Position numbers and translations under genes: made by a program
The notes under the pieces: generated by a model
Seen by the model: the letters and a program-made list of their open reading frames with translations, nothing else
What the model was told of the DNA's origin: nothing
The model's database searches: none
Shown: in pieces, positions 50,527 to 58,814 of the stretch
Position numbering within the stretch: position 1 is the stretch's first letter
Layout of the letters: each line of letters opens with the position of its first letter
Source: Anaerorhabdus sp964386325
GTDB taxonomy: Bacteria > Bacillota_I > Bacilli_A > Erysipelotrichales > Erysipelotrichaceae
DNA length: 64,000 nucleotides
Reading direction: 5' to 3'
Assembly: GCA_964386325.1 (NCBI GenBank)
Contig: CAYLQY010000001.1
Location: 62,001-126,000, forward strand

Positions 50527-51960
50527 CTATAGATTTTCTAAGTATTTACATAAGAATAAATAAGTTCGATCAAATGATTTTAAATCTAATTTTTCATCAG
50601 GTGTGTGAACATCATAAATATTTGGTCCAATTGCGACAATATCCATATCTGGACATTTTTCTTTGAAGATACCGCATTCTAAACCACCGTGTACGGCATA
50701 CATTTGAATGTCTTTGCCATCATGAGTTTCTTTATATACTTTAGCCATCATATCTCTCATTGGACTATGTTCCATATAATCCCAAGCTGGATACCAGTTT
50801 TCAGTAATTGCGACAAATCCAAATGCATTAGCAAGTGTTTGAATTTCGTCCGCTAAATCTTGAACATATGAATCAAGGGCACCACGTACAGATAATCCGA
50901 ATTCGAATATTTCTTCTTGAAGATCAATGATACCGATATTTTCAGAAGAAGTAGTTAATCCATCTAAATGATCAGATTTATGACGTAATCCAGTAGGAAC
51001 TAAATATAAGAAATCGAGTATTTTTTTAGAAATATCCTTGTCTAATACTTTGCTGACAGTACATGGTTCAATCGTGATTGTAAGTCCGCCATCCGTGAAT
51101 TCTAATTCTTTTTTGATTTGTTCAGAAGTTTTATTAATGATTTCAATAACTTCTGCTTCACTTAATGATGAAATAAAGGTTGCTTCAGCTTCACGTGGAA
51201 TAGCATTGATTTTTAACCCGCCTTTTAAGCTTTCAAGTTGAACGTCACCTTTTAAGTTACATTGGTGAAGCAAGCGGGCAATTATTTTGTTTGAATTTCC
51301 ACGTTCTTTATGAATTTCTCCACCAGAGTGACCGCCTAATAAACCTTTAATTGATAATTTATATCCCTTTGTAGATGTAGCTATATACGTGATAGGGTGA
51401 TGAATGACAATATCCATACCACCAGCACTTCCGGTAGTAGAAGCATCTTCTTCTTCACCATCAATATTAATCATGCGTTTTGCATCAATTAAAGACATAT
51501 CTAAGTTGAAAGCACCTTCCATGGTTGCTTCTTCATTAACTGTAAATAATCCGATTAAACGTGGATGTTTAAGGCTTGGATCTGTTAGTACGGATAAGAT
51601 GTAGGCAACACCGGCACCATCATCAGCACCTAGTGTCGTGCCACGTGCTTTAAGAAAGCCGTCTTCGATATATAAATCTAATGGATCTTTTGAAAAGTCG
51701 TGATTACTGCTACTATTCTTTTCGTTGACCATATCAATATGTGCTTGCAATACAACAGAAGCATGATCTTCATAACCTACACTAGCGTTTTTATACATGA
51801 TAACGTTATTTGATTGATCTTGTACAACCTTTAAATTGTGTTCGTGAGCTACTTGAACAAGATAATCACTGATTTGTTTTTCTTCTGCAGAACCATGGGG
51901 AATTTTTGTAATCTCTTCAAAATATTTTTGATAACCTTTGGATGCATCTAATATTGTCAT
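50527..51960 (-). CDS. pepD: Aminoacyl-histidine dipeptidase (M20C, PepD-like)
   Basis: 477 residues, typical of PepD. Zinc ligands are visible: His in LQAHIDMVNEK, the bridging Asp in GADDGAGVAY, the Glu pair in TVNEEATMEGAF, and the C-terminal His in AVHGGLECGIF; GGHSGGEIH is in the lid domain. It cleaves Xaa-His and other dipeptides in the cytoplasm. It follows a 47-residue membrane protein gene on the same strand by 21 nt. Confidence 0.93.
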   Translation of the reverse strand: MTILDASKGYQKYFEEITKIPHGSAEEKQISDYLVQVAHEHNLKVVQDQSNNVIMYKNASVGYEDHASVVLQAHIDMVNEKNSSSNHDFSKDPLDLYIEDGFLKARGTTLGADDGAGVAYILSVLTDPSLKHPRLIGLFTVNEEATMEGAFNLDMSLIDAKRMINIDGEEEDASTTGSAGGMDIVIHHPITYIATSTKGYKLSIKGLLGGHSGGEIHKERGNSNKIIARLLHQCNLKGDVQLESLKGGLKINAIPREAEATFISSLSEAEVIEIINKTSEQIKKELEFTDGGLTITIEPCTVSKVLDKDISKKILDFLYLVPTGLRHKSDHLDGLTTSSENIGIIDLQEEIFEFGLSVRGALDSYVQDLADEIQTLANAFGFVAITENWYPAWDYMEHSPMRDMMAKVYKETHDGKDIQMYAVHGGLECGIFKEKCPDMDIVAIGPNIYDVHTPDEKLDLKSFDRTYLFLCKYLENL

Positions 51961-51981
51961 AATATTCTCCTTTCGATGCGA

Positions 51982-52125
51982 TTATTTGTTTTTGTCTTTC
52001 AGTATTTCTAATTTTTTCTTTTGATAGTTATTTCTTTGAACTAAAAAAAGAATTGGAAATACAACGGATGCAGCGGCGATTATAACTAAAGAAACCATTA
52101 TAATTGATTGAAATACAACATTCAT
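51982..52125 (-). CDS. Small single-pass membrane protein, 47 residues
   Basis: Reverse-strand ORF from ATG 52125, preceded by AAGAAGG at correct spacing, to a TAA at 51982. A hydrophobic helix (SIIMVSLVIIAAASVVFPIL, about residues 7-26) is followed by a basic tail (QRNNYQKKKLEILKDKNK). A promoter with TTGTAA and TATAAT boxes 17 nt apart lies just upstream, and pepD follows by 21 nt. I recognise no family. It may modulate a membrane partner. Confidence 0.6.
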   Translation of the reverse strand: MNVVFQSIIMVSLVIIAAASVVFPILFLVQRNNYQKKKLEILKDKNK

Positions 52126-52147
52126 AAAAGACCTTCTTTCTATTATC

Positions 52148-52199
52148 ATTATAGTTTATTTTATACCCTCTTACAAATGATTAGAACTCGAGTTATAAT
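52148..52199. promoter_or_regulatory. Divergent promoters sharing one -35 hexamer
   Basis: TTACAA at 52171-52176 serves the forward promoter (-10 TATAAT, 52194-52199). Its complement TTGTAA serves the reverse promoter (-10 TATAAT, 52153-52148). Both spacers are 17 nt. Forward drives the chromate transporter pair, reverse the small protein and pepD. Confidence 0.65.
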
Positions 52200-52224
52200 A
52201 GTTTGGTGAAACTTGGAGGAGAGT

Positions 52225-52782
52225 ATGAAATTACTGTTTGAATTGTATTGTGCATGGTTTAAAATCGGACTATTCACATTTGGTGGTGGATATGCAATGT
52301 TACCGTTCATAGAAAAAGAAATTATTGAGAAACATCATTGGGCTACAGAGGATGAAGTACTAGATTACTTTGCGATTGGGCAATGTACACCAGGGGTAAT
52401 AGCGGTAAATACGGCAACATTTATTGGATATTTTCAAAAAGGTATTCTTGGCGGGATTGTAGCAACATTAGGAGTTGTTTCACCTTCTATCATAATTATT
52501 GGGATTATCGCTACGGTGTTGCCAACGTTTCAAGATATTCCAATTGTTCAACATGCATTGAATGGGATTAGTTTGGGCGTGTGTGTTTTAATGACTGCAT
52601 CAATTTTAAAATTGTGGAAAAGTAGTGTAAAAGATGGATTCGGTTATTTTGTATTCATCATATCTTTAGTGATTGCACTTATATTTAAAACCGCTACAAT
52701 TTGGATTATTGTATTTTCTGCAATTGGCGGAATCATTTATACAAATCTTAAAAAAATTGAGGAGGATACTGAAGAATGTTAA
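52225..52782 (+). CDS. Chromate transporter-family protein, first half
   Basis: 185 residues from ATG 52225 behind GGAGGAG. It has the single-domain CHR pattern: FGGGYAMLPFIEKE, then FAIGQCTPGVIAVNTATFIG, and five or six membrane helices. Short CHR proteins work as pairs; the second half starts 7 nt before this stop. In characterised cases the pair exports chromate, but many such pairs in anaerobes have no tested substrate. Confidence 0.9.
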   Translation: MKLLFELYCAWFKIGLFTFGGGYAMLPFIEKEIIEKHHWATEDEVLDYFAIGQCTPGVIAVNTATFIGYFQKGILGGIVATLGVVSPSIIIIGIIATVLPTFQDIPIVQHALNGISLGVCVLMTASILKLWKSSVKDGFGYFVFIISLVIALIFKTATIWIIVFSAIGGIIYTNLKKIEEDTEEC

Positions 52783-53327
52783 TACTTCAATTGATTTTCG
52801 AATTTTTTAAAGCGGGTTTATTTGCGATTGGTGGTGGATTGGCAACAATTCCTTTCTTATATGAAATGTCATATAAGTATGGGTGGTTTTCTATTGATAC
52901 ATTGACAACAATGATTGCGATTTCAGAATCAACACCAGGACCAATGGGTGTGAATATGGCAACTTATGTTGGTACCAATCTTGTAGGTATTGTTGGTGGA
53001 ATAATTACAACACTTAGTTTAGTTGCACCAAGTATTATTGTAATTTGTATTATCGCAAAAATGTTAGTTAAATTTAAAGAAAATAAATTAATTCAATCAG
53101 TATTTTGCGGTTTAAGGCCAGCAGTTGTTGCACTGATTATTGCAGCCTGTTCTGGTATATTTATTAGTGCATTATTTGTGAATGGCTTTACTTTATCCCT
53201 TACAGGCATCAATTGGGTTCATGTCTTAATCTTTATAGTTTTATTAGCGATTTATTTTTGGAAGAAACCTCATCCTATTCTGGTGATTGTTTCAACAGGT
53301 GTGCTTGGAGTCTTATTGAATTTATAA
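52776..53327 (+). CDS. Chromate transporter-family protein, second half
   Basis: 183 residues, overlapping the first half by 7 nt behind GAGGA. It has AIGGGLATIPFLYEM and SESTPGPMGVNMATYVG, the matching CHR motifs, with opposite expected membrane topology. Together the two proteins equal one long ChrA protein. Confidence 0.9.
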   Translation: MLILQLIFEFFKAGLFAIGGGLATIPFLYEMSYKYGWFSIDTLTTMIAISESTPGPMGVNMATYVGTNLVGIVGGIITTLSLVAPSIIVICIIAKMLVKFKENKLIQSVFCGLRPAVVALIIAACSGIFISALFVNGFTLSLTGINWVHVLIFIVLLAIYFWKKPHPILVIVSTGVLGVLLNL

Positions 53328-53331
53328 AAAG

Positions 53332-53354
53332 AAAAGAGGATTAATTCCTCTTTT
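53332..53354. terminator. Bidirectional terminator between chromate transporter and CarD genes
   Basis: AAAAGAGGA and TCCTCTTTT form a 9-bp perfect stem with a 5-nt loop, followed by T. It overlaps the end of the convergent CarD-family gene. Confidence 0.75.
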
Positions 53355-53835
53355 TCCATTGTTCGCTCATGTATTGTTTTGTATCCTCAAAGTTCAAATT
53401 TAATAATGCTCCAATTTGATTATAAAGAATTTTTTCAGCTTCATGAAAGTAGTTATCATCAACACTACTTATTTTGAGATTGTCTTCTCGGCGTTTTTTA
53501 TTTTTTCCATAAGTAGTTTTAATGATACAAACCAAGTCTTCAAGTTTATTAGAATTTAATAACTGAATGTATTCTTTCTTTATTGTGATATCCTTTGTTT
53601 TTAATACTTCAATATCAGGATAAGCACAGATAAGATGATCTAATTCTTCCATAGATATTAAATCACGTAAGTTACCTGCACGATTTGAAACTGGGACTTG
53701 TATGACAGTTTCAGTACCATCACTATAAACAGGTTGTAAGAGATATACTTTTTCTCGAGATAATTGATTTACCTGGATTTTAAGCACCTTACAAACATCT
53801 TTTTTATATAAAACTATGTCGTCCACTTTGTACAT
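53341..53835 (-). CDS. CarD-family transcriptional regulator (CdnL-like)
   Basis: 164 residues behind GGAGG. The N-terminal CarD/TRCF RNA-polymerase-binding domain opens with YKVDDIVLYKKDVCKVLKI and has a Tudor-like strand pattern. The C-terminal part is helical (EYIQLLNSNKLEDLVCIIKT, and ILYNQIGALLNLNF), as in CdnL, which contacts promoter DNA. It binds the RNA polymerase beta subunit and stabilises open complexes. It is monocistronic. Confidence 0.87.
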   Translation of the reverse strand: MYKVDDIVLYKKDVCKVLKIQVNQLSREKVYLLQPVYSDGTETVIQVPVSNRAGNLRDLISMEELDHLICAYPDIEVLKTKDITIKKEYIQLLNSNKLEDLVCIIKTTYGKNKKRREDNLKISSVDDNYFHEAEKILYNQIGALLNLNFEDTKQYMSEQWKKRN

Positions 53836-54043
53836 AATGGCCTCCTGACTAAACTAAAAGCACCGTTTTAAACTCTAGGGTTACTAGTTGTTACCTCTAT
53901 TTTACCACGAAAATGGGTATTTTCCTGCGTGAACTCTTCAAAAAGCACTTATATGTGCTAATAATGCAGATAATAGCTGGTAATAAATTCAAATTCTATT
54001 CACACTTATATCACGTTTCCTTCAAATAAATTTGATTTAATAG

Positions 54044-54064
54044 TCTTACTTCAATGAAGTAAGA
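54044..54064 (+). promoter_or_regulatory. Leader hairpin directly before the ribosome site of the lipoprotein gene
   Basis: TCTTACTTC, an AAT loop and GAAGTAAGA are 9-bp perfect arms; AAAGAGG starts at its last base. No T run follows, so it is not a terminator. The stem may protect the mRNA or control translation. The rest of the 242-nt gap before 54078 shows nothing I can name. Confidence 0.5.
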
Positions 54065-54077
54065 AAGAGGTAAGAAA

Positions 54078-54593
54078 TTGAAATTTAAGAAGGTATTAAT
54101 AACTGCGGGTTCACTAGCAATTGTAACAGGACTACTTGTAGGATGCTCAACTACACAACCAGTGAATGAACCTAATCTAAGTGAAAAAGGAAATGGAGAA
54201 GATAGAGAAAATCGAGAAATGCAGGGTGAGGTGACTGTAAGAATTGATGCAATTAATGGTAATGAAATTACTGCTTCTGTTGTAGAAATGAATAGACCAG
54301 AAAATACAACAGTTCCAAGTGAAAAATCCGATAAAGAAATAGACAAGGAAATGAGTGAACCACAAATTGAATATAATGTTACTGATGAGACAATTACATT
54401 TACGATAAATGAAGAAACAGAAATCAAGTCCTTTGGCAAAGATGAGAATAATTCTATAACATTAGACGCTTTAAAAGCGGGTGATATACTCTCTGTTGAT
54501 TTGGATGAAAATAACAATGCGACAGATGTTTACTTTAGTCCGATGAATCATGTTGAAAGTGATAAAGACATTAATCAACAAGAAGATAATTAA
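54078..54593 (+). CDS. Small lipoprotein of unknown function
   Basis: 171 residues from a TTG start at 54078 spaced 7 nt from AAAGAGG. A lipoprotein signal peptide ends with LLVGC. The mature part is highly charged. The segment EVTVRIDAINGNEITASVVE, followed by NVTDETITFTINEETEIKSF and LKAGDILSVDLDENNNATDV, resembles a small beta-barrel domain common in Firmicute lipoproteins (DUF5666-like). No catalytic residues are seen. It is anchored to the outer face of the membrane. Confidence 0.75.
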   Translation: MKFKKVLITAGSLAIVTGLLVGCSTTQPVNEPNLSEKGNGEDRENREMQGEVTVRIDAINGNEITASVVEMNRPENTTVPSEKSDKEIDKEMSEPQIEYNVTDETITFTINEETEIKSFGKDENNSITLDALKAGDILSVDLDENNNATDVYFSPMNHVESDKDINQQEDN

Positions 54594-54600
54594 TAATAAA

Positions 54601-54640
54601 AAATAATCATGGCTCTAATGACCGTGATTATTTTCTTTTG
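54601..54640. terminator. Bidirectional terminator between lipoprotein and amidohydrolase genes
   Basis: AAATAATCATGG and CCGTGATTATTT pair over 12 bp with one wobble, followed by CTTTT. Its right end overlaps the amidohydrolase 3' end. Confidence 0.7.
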
Positions 54641-56133
54641 TAGCATTGTTTACCATTCATGTATGTCTCCAATACTTGGGTATCTTGGAGAGTTGATTGA
54701 TCAGTGAGTATATCACGATCAAGTACAATAAAGTCTGCAAGATAACCTTCTTTTATTTGACCTAGTGACTCTACACCTAAAACTTTACTAGCTTCTCTTG
54801 TATAAAGGTCAATGGCAGTAGTGATAGGGATACATTCTTCATAGCCAGTATCATAGCCACTATAACTCTTCCTTTGACATGCAGATTTCATTGCGATGAA
54901 AGGATTGACAGGATCAGCCCAAGATGTTGCGGGAGCATCACTTGAAAAGGCGAGTAGAATATTGTTATCTAATATTCTCTTATAAGGATAGCAATAATCT
55001 TTAAATGAAGAACCAAGATTTTTTAAATAACTTTCGATTTCAGCAAAAACGAAAATAGGTTGTGATACAACGGCAATATTTTTCTTTTTTGTTTCGGTAA
55101 GTAAATGATTTTTGATAATTGCGTAATGTTCGATGCGAAGTGATGGCATAGCTTCTAACCAATCATCGGCTTTTAAACGAATTACTCTCTCAATAGCTTT
55201 ATCACCCATTGCATGCACGATGAGTTGGATGTTGTGACGCTTTGCGATATCTTGGGCATCAATAAATTCTTCATCAGTAATTGTTGTATTACCATAATTT
55301 TCAGTATTTATATAAGGGGTAGAACACCAAGCTGTTTGTCCAGAGACACTACCATCTGATAAAAGTTTAATACCTTGTATACGAATACGAGAATTTCTGG
55401 GTGATGGTAAATGAGTACTGTTTTTAATTTGATGATAATCATAAGCAAAAGCTAAACGTTGTCCTAATGAAGAACGCATGGCTTCATCATAGAATCGAAG
55501 AGTGTCAGGTGTTCCTAACATTTCAGAAATTGTTGTGATTCCTTTTGAGAATAAGTCGGTACTCAATTTCGAAATATTATGTGTCAACTCATCTTTTGAA
55601 CAAGGAGGAATACGATTAAATGTATCAAACTTTTCTTTTTCTTTTAAGATTCCATTATGATTAACAGGGTTAATGTTTAATGCAAGTAATGCAGAAGTAT
55701 TGCATACACAGATATGATTACATGTTCTTTCGATTATGACAGGACAGTCAAAACAAGCTTTGTCTAAATCCTCTTTAGTACAAATTCGATTTTCTTTCAT
55801 TTTACCTTCATCAAAACCCCAGCCAAGAATCCATTTACCATTACCACGGGTAGCACGAATATGTTTTACCCCTTGTTTGAGATCTTCGATTGAATTTATC
55901 TTGGGTGGGACACATGCAAGTTTATTTATGTTTTCGGCAATCCAAATGGGATGCATATGGATGTCAAGTAGAGCAGGTATGATTAAATTGTCTTTTGCAT
56001 CTAACAAAATATCACCATCTAAATTTTCCGTGGATACTTCGGTAAAGTAACCATCTTCAAAAGACATACTTTTGGCATAAAGCATATCCGGGTTTGATGT
56101 ATAGATTTTTGCATTTATAATTGTAGTTTTCAT
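54628..56133 (-). CDS. Amidohydrolase (YtcJ-like, amidohydrolase_3 family)
   Basis: 501 residues. Metal motifs: HxH in LLDIHMHPIW, His in LIVHAMGDKAIER, His in RIEHYAI, and Asp in AFSSDAPATSW. ITTAIDLYTREASKVLGVESLGQIKEGYLADFIVLD (broken into helices here) is the usual C-terminal end, placing the metal barrel in a composite beta-sandwich. Relatives hydrolyse formamides, N-acyl amino acids or similar amides. It is monocistronic and the substrate is unknown. Confidence 0.87.
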   Translation of the reverse strand: MKTTIINAKIYTSNPDMLYAKSMSFEDGYFTEVSTENLDGDILLDAKDNLIIPALLDIHMHPIWIAENINKLACVPPKINSIEDLKQGVKHIRATRGNGKWILGWGFDEGKMKENRICTKEDLDKACFDCPVIIERTCNHICVCNTSALLALNINPVNHNGILKEKEKFDTFNRIPPCSKDELTHNISKLSTDLFSKGITTISEMLGTPDTLRFYDEAMRSSLGQRLAFAYDYHQIKNSTHLPSPRNSRIRIQGIKLLSDGSVSGQTAWCSTPYINTENYGNTTITDEEFIDAQDIAKRHNIQLIVHAMGDKAIERVIRLKADDWLEAMPSLRIEHYAIIKNHLLTETKKKNIAVVSQPIFVFAEIESYLKNLGSSFKDYCYPYKRILDNNILLAFSSDAPATSWADPVNPFIAMKSACQRKSYSGYDTGYEECIPITTAIDLYTREASKVLGVESLGQIKEGYLADFIVLDRDILTDQSTLQDTQVLETYMNGKQCYKRK

Positions 56134-56169
56134 AGTACTATTGTAGCACTATAGAAGCATTTTGTTTAA

Positions 56170-56198
56170 TTGAATTGTAGGATAATGTTTGTTATGAT
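56170..56198 (+). promoter_or_regulatory. Promoter for cysteine desulfidase gene
   Basis: TTGAAT (56170-56175), 17-nt spacer, TATGAT (56193-56198), 18 nt before the start. Confidence 0.6.
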
Positions 56199-56215
56199 GG
56201 TAATGGAGAGATGAT

Positions 56216-57493
56216 ATGAAACAATTTGATGCGTATTATACAATTTTAAATGAAGAGTTAGTAACTGCAACCGGCTGCACTGAACCTATCGCCCTGGCTT
56301 TTGTAAGTGCAATGGCACGTAAGGTTTTAGAAAAAGATCCAACAAAGATAGTAGCGTATTGCAGTGCTAATGTAGTGAAAAATGTTAAGAGTGTAACTAT
56401 TCCAAATACGAATAATAATCGTGGAATAATGACAGCAGTAAATGCTGGGTGGATTGCTGGTGATGCGGATAAAGAGTTAGAAGTAATTTCATTTGTTTCA
56501 GATGAGCAAAAACAAAGAATAGAAGAAATTTCAAAAACAAATCTTGTAGAAGTAGTTTGTCTTAAAGATGAACCTAACCTTTCAATACGTATTCAAATGT
56601 TTAGTGGTGATGATGAGGTAAATGTAACTCTTTATCATACTCATACAAATATTACAAAAATAGAAAAGAATAATGAAATTCTTTATGAGAAGTCTTGTGA
56701 TTTAGATAATTTTAATGCTTCTTTGACAGATCGTAGTATTTTAAACCTTAAAGAGATTCAAAAATTTGCGACAAATTGTAATCTAGAACGATTAGAAGAT
56801 TTACTTGAAAAACAAATTGAAATTAATATGGCAATTGCAAATGAAGGAATAGAATATGGCTATGGGGCTTGTGTAGGTAAAACGATACTAGAAAATATCC
56901 CCGGAAATTATTCATCTTGTATCGCAATGACGGCAGCGGCAAGTGATGCGCGAATGAGTGGGTGCCAATTACCAGTTATGACAAACTCTGGGAGTGGCAA
57001 TCAAGGAATTACTACATCAATACCAGTTATTGTCTATGCCCAAGAACATAGCATTGCACATGAAAAGTTATTAAGAGCATTGGTACTTGCGAATTTATGT
57101 ACAATTCATCTTAAGACAGGTATTGGAAGACTTTCAGCATATTGTGGAGTTGTCTGTGCTTCAGTCGCAAGTTTTGCAGGAATTGCATACATTAATGATG
57201 AATCGTTATGTGTCATTGAAGATTTGATAACCAATGGTTTAGCAACTGCTAGTGGAATGATATGTGATGGTGCTAAAGAGTCATGTGCCAGTAAGATATC
57301 GACAGCACTATTCTCAGCGATGCTTGGGTATGAAATGGCAAAAAGTAAACGTGTATTTAAAGATGAATGTGGAATCGTTCAAGACTGTGTAGAACATACG
57401 ATTAAAGTAGTTGGTACATTGGGTCATGAAGGAATGCGCCAAACGGATAATATGATTTTAGATATCATGACAAAAAATAAGATAGCTGATTAG
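56216..57493 (+). CDS. L-cysteine desulfidase family protein (CyuA/YhaM, serine dehydratase alpha-like)
   Basis: 425 residues. The family opening ELVTATGCTEPIALAFVSA contains one expected iron-sulfur Cys; MSGCQLPVMTNSGSGNQGI gives the next Cys and a substrate loop, and ASGMICDGAKESCASKIS carries another. These Cys residues hold a 4Fe-4S cluster in the family. It breaks L-cysteine into sulfide, ammonia and pyruvate, or acts on a related amino acid. It is monocistronic and converges on the threonine genes. Confidence 0.87.
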   Translation: MKQFDAYYTILNEELVTATGCTEPIALAFVSAMARKVLEKDPTKIVAYCSANVVKNVKSVTIPNTNNNRGIMTAVNAGWIAGDADKELEVISFVSDEQKQRIEEISKTNLVEVVCLKDEPNLSIRIQMFSGDDEVNVTLYHTHTNITKIEKNNEILYEKSCDLDNFNASLTDRSILNLKEIQKFATNCNLERLEDLLEKQIEINMAIANEGIEYGYGACVGKTILENIPGNYSSCIAMTAAASDARMSGCQLPVMTNSGSGNQGITTSIPVIVYAQEHSIAHEKLLRALVLANLCTIHLKTGIGRLSAYCGVVCASVASFAGIAYINDESLCVIEDLITNGLATASGMICDGAKESCASKISTALFSAMLGYEMAKSKRVFKDECGIVQDCVEHTIKVVGTLGHEGMRQTDNMILDIMTKNKIAD

Positions 57494-57503
57494 CTATCTT
57501 TTC
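57479..57503. terminator. Terminator between desulfidase and ACT-regulator genes
   Basis: AAGATAGCT, a GATT loop and AGCTATCTT form a perfect 9-bp stem including the desulfidase stop, followed by TTC. Confidence 0.7.
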
Positions 57504-57937
57504 TATTCGAGTGATATAAGTTTAACTTTTTTAACGCCTTTTATAGTTTTCAAAGTTTCGATGATTTCATCAATCGATAATATGATTTCAGAGATATCTA
57601 CTTGTATTGATAAAGTTGCGATATTATTCAAAGGGATAGATTGGTGAATCGCAAGAATATTACAAGAATTCTCACTTAGTTTATTTAATACATTTGATAA
57701 TACACCTTGTTTATGAGATAAGAGAAAATGAATTTCAGCTTTTCTACCAAGGGGATTGTTGTTGAGGCTAAAGATATGATCTTTATACTTATAGAAAGTA
57801 CTTCTTGAAATTCCAACTTGAGTACAAGCTTCTTTAATTCCAAGGGCTTGATTTGTTTCTAATAAAGTGCGTACTTCTAAAATTTTTTCAAAATAGTCAG
57901 GAAGTACCTTTGCGTTTACAATTAAAAATTTTTCCAT
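57503..57937 (-). CDS. HTH-ACT domain protein (PheB/UPF0735 type), candidate threonine-pathway regulator
   Basis: 144 residues. The N-terminal part has a helix-turn-helix-like pattern (GIKEACTQVGISRSTFYKYK). The C-terminal ACT domain (about 70-144) has HFLLSHKQGVLSNVLNKLS and ILAIHQSIPLNNIATLSIQV, a fold that binds free amino acids. Bacillus PheB has the same layout. It is the last gene of thrC-thrB-ACT, starting 1 nt beyond the thrB stop. A role as an amino-acid-sensing repressor of the divergent threonine operons is my inference. Confidence 0.83.
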   Translation of the reverse strand: MEKFLIVNAKVLPDYFEKILEVRTLLETNQALGIKEACTQVGISRSTFYKYKDHIFSLNNNPLGRKAEIHFLLSHKQGVLSNVLNKLSENSCNILAIHQSIPLNNIATLSIQVDISEIILSIDEIIETLKTIKGVKKVKLISLE

Positions 57938-57938
57938 G

Positions 57939-58814
57939 TTAATTTTCCTCGATTATACCATTGTTATTCACAGCTAATTCAATTGCTTGAATTTCTTGTT
58001 GAAGCGATTTTAGTGATAATTGAATTGCTTCCATTGGAATATCATTGGTGAATATTGCTAGGCATGTAGGGCCAGCACCACTAATTGTGAATCCTACGGC
58101 GCCAAAGCGCAACATAATTTTTTCAATTTCATCATATTCATGGATTAATTTTTTTCGATATTGGGTATGTAAATTATCATGAATACCAGCTGTAATCAAG
58201 CGTTTGCTGCCAATTTGAATACCTTCTAGAAGCAATAATGTATTCACGTTATTGTCGATTGCTTCACTACGAAGAATAGATTCAGGTAATACAGCTCTAG
58301 CTTCTTTTGTTGATAATTCGTAGTTAGGGATAAGTGCTAAAAACTTAACGCTTGGATGAATTGGATAGTTAACATAAAATAATTCATCATTCATAAGTTT
58401 ACTTCCACAAAGTCCCCCAAGAATACAAGGAACTACATTATCGGGATGACCTTCAATGGCTGTTGCGAATTTGCATAATTCATATTTTGTAAAAGGATGA
58501 TCTAAAATACTGTTTGCAATGGATATACCTGCAACAATACAACTAGAACTTGAACCAAGACCTCGTGTAGTAGGAATAGCACAATTTGCAATTATTTTGA
58601 TGGGAATAGGTTCTTTATTTAGAAAATTGAAAAGAAAGAGATAACTTTTTAATACTAAATTATCGTTGTTATTAAATTCTTCTTCGAAGCCAATTAATTG
58701 AAAATGATCGGATTTCTCAAAACTAAATTCATTAGCAATATTAAAGCACAAACCTAAAACATCAAATCCTGGTCCTAAATTAGCACTTGTGGCATATGTT
58801 TTGATTTTATTCAT
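57939..58814 (-). CDS. thrB: Homoserine kinase
   Basis: 291 residues, GHMP kinase family. It opens with KTYATSANLGPGFDVLGLCF, the ATP loop is PTTRGLGSSSSCIVAGISI, and the C-terminal GFTISGAGPTCLAIF is the third family motif. It makes O-phosphohomoserine for ThrC. It overlaps thrC by 8 nt and the ACT gene follows at 1 nt. Confidence 0.95.
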   Translation of the reverse strand: MNKIKTYATSANLGPGFDVLGLCFNIANEFSFEKSDHFQLIGFEEEFNNNDNLVLKSYLFLFNFLNKEPIPIKIIANCAIPTTRGLGSSSSCIVAGISIANSILDHPFTKYELCKFATAIEGHPDNVVPCILGGLCGSKLMNDELFYVNYPIHPSVKFLALIPNYELSTKEARAVLPESILRSEAIDNNVNTLLLLEGIQIGSKRLITAGIHDNLHTQYRKKLIHEYDEIEKIMLRFGAVGFTISGAGPTCLAIFTNDIPMEAIQLSLKSLQQEIQAIELAVNNNGIIEEN

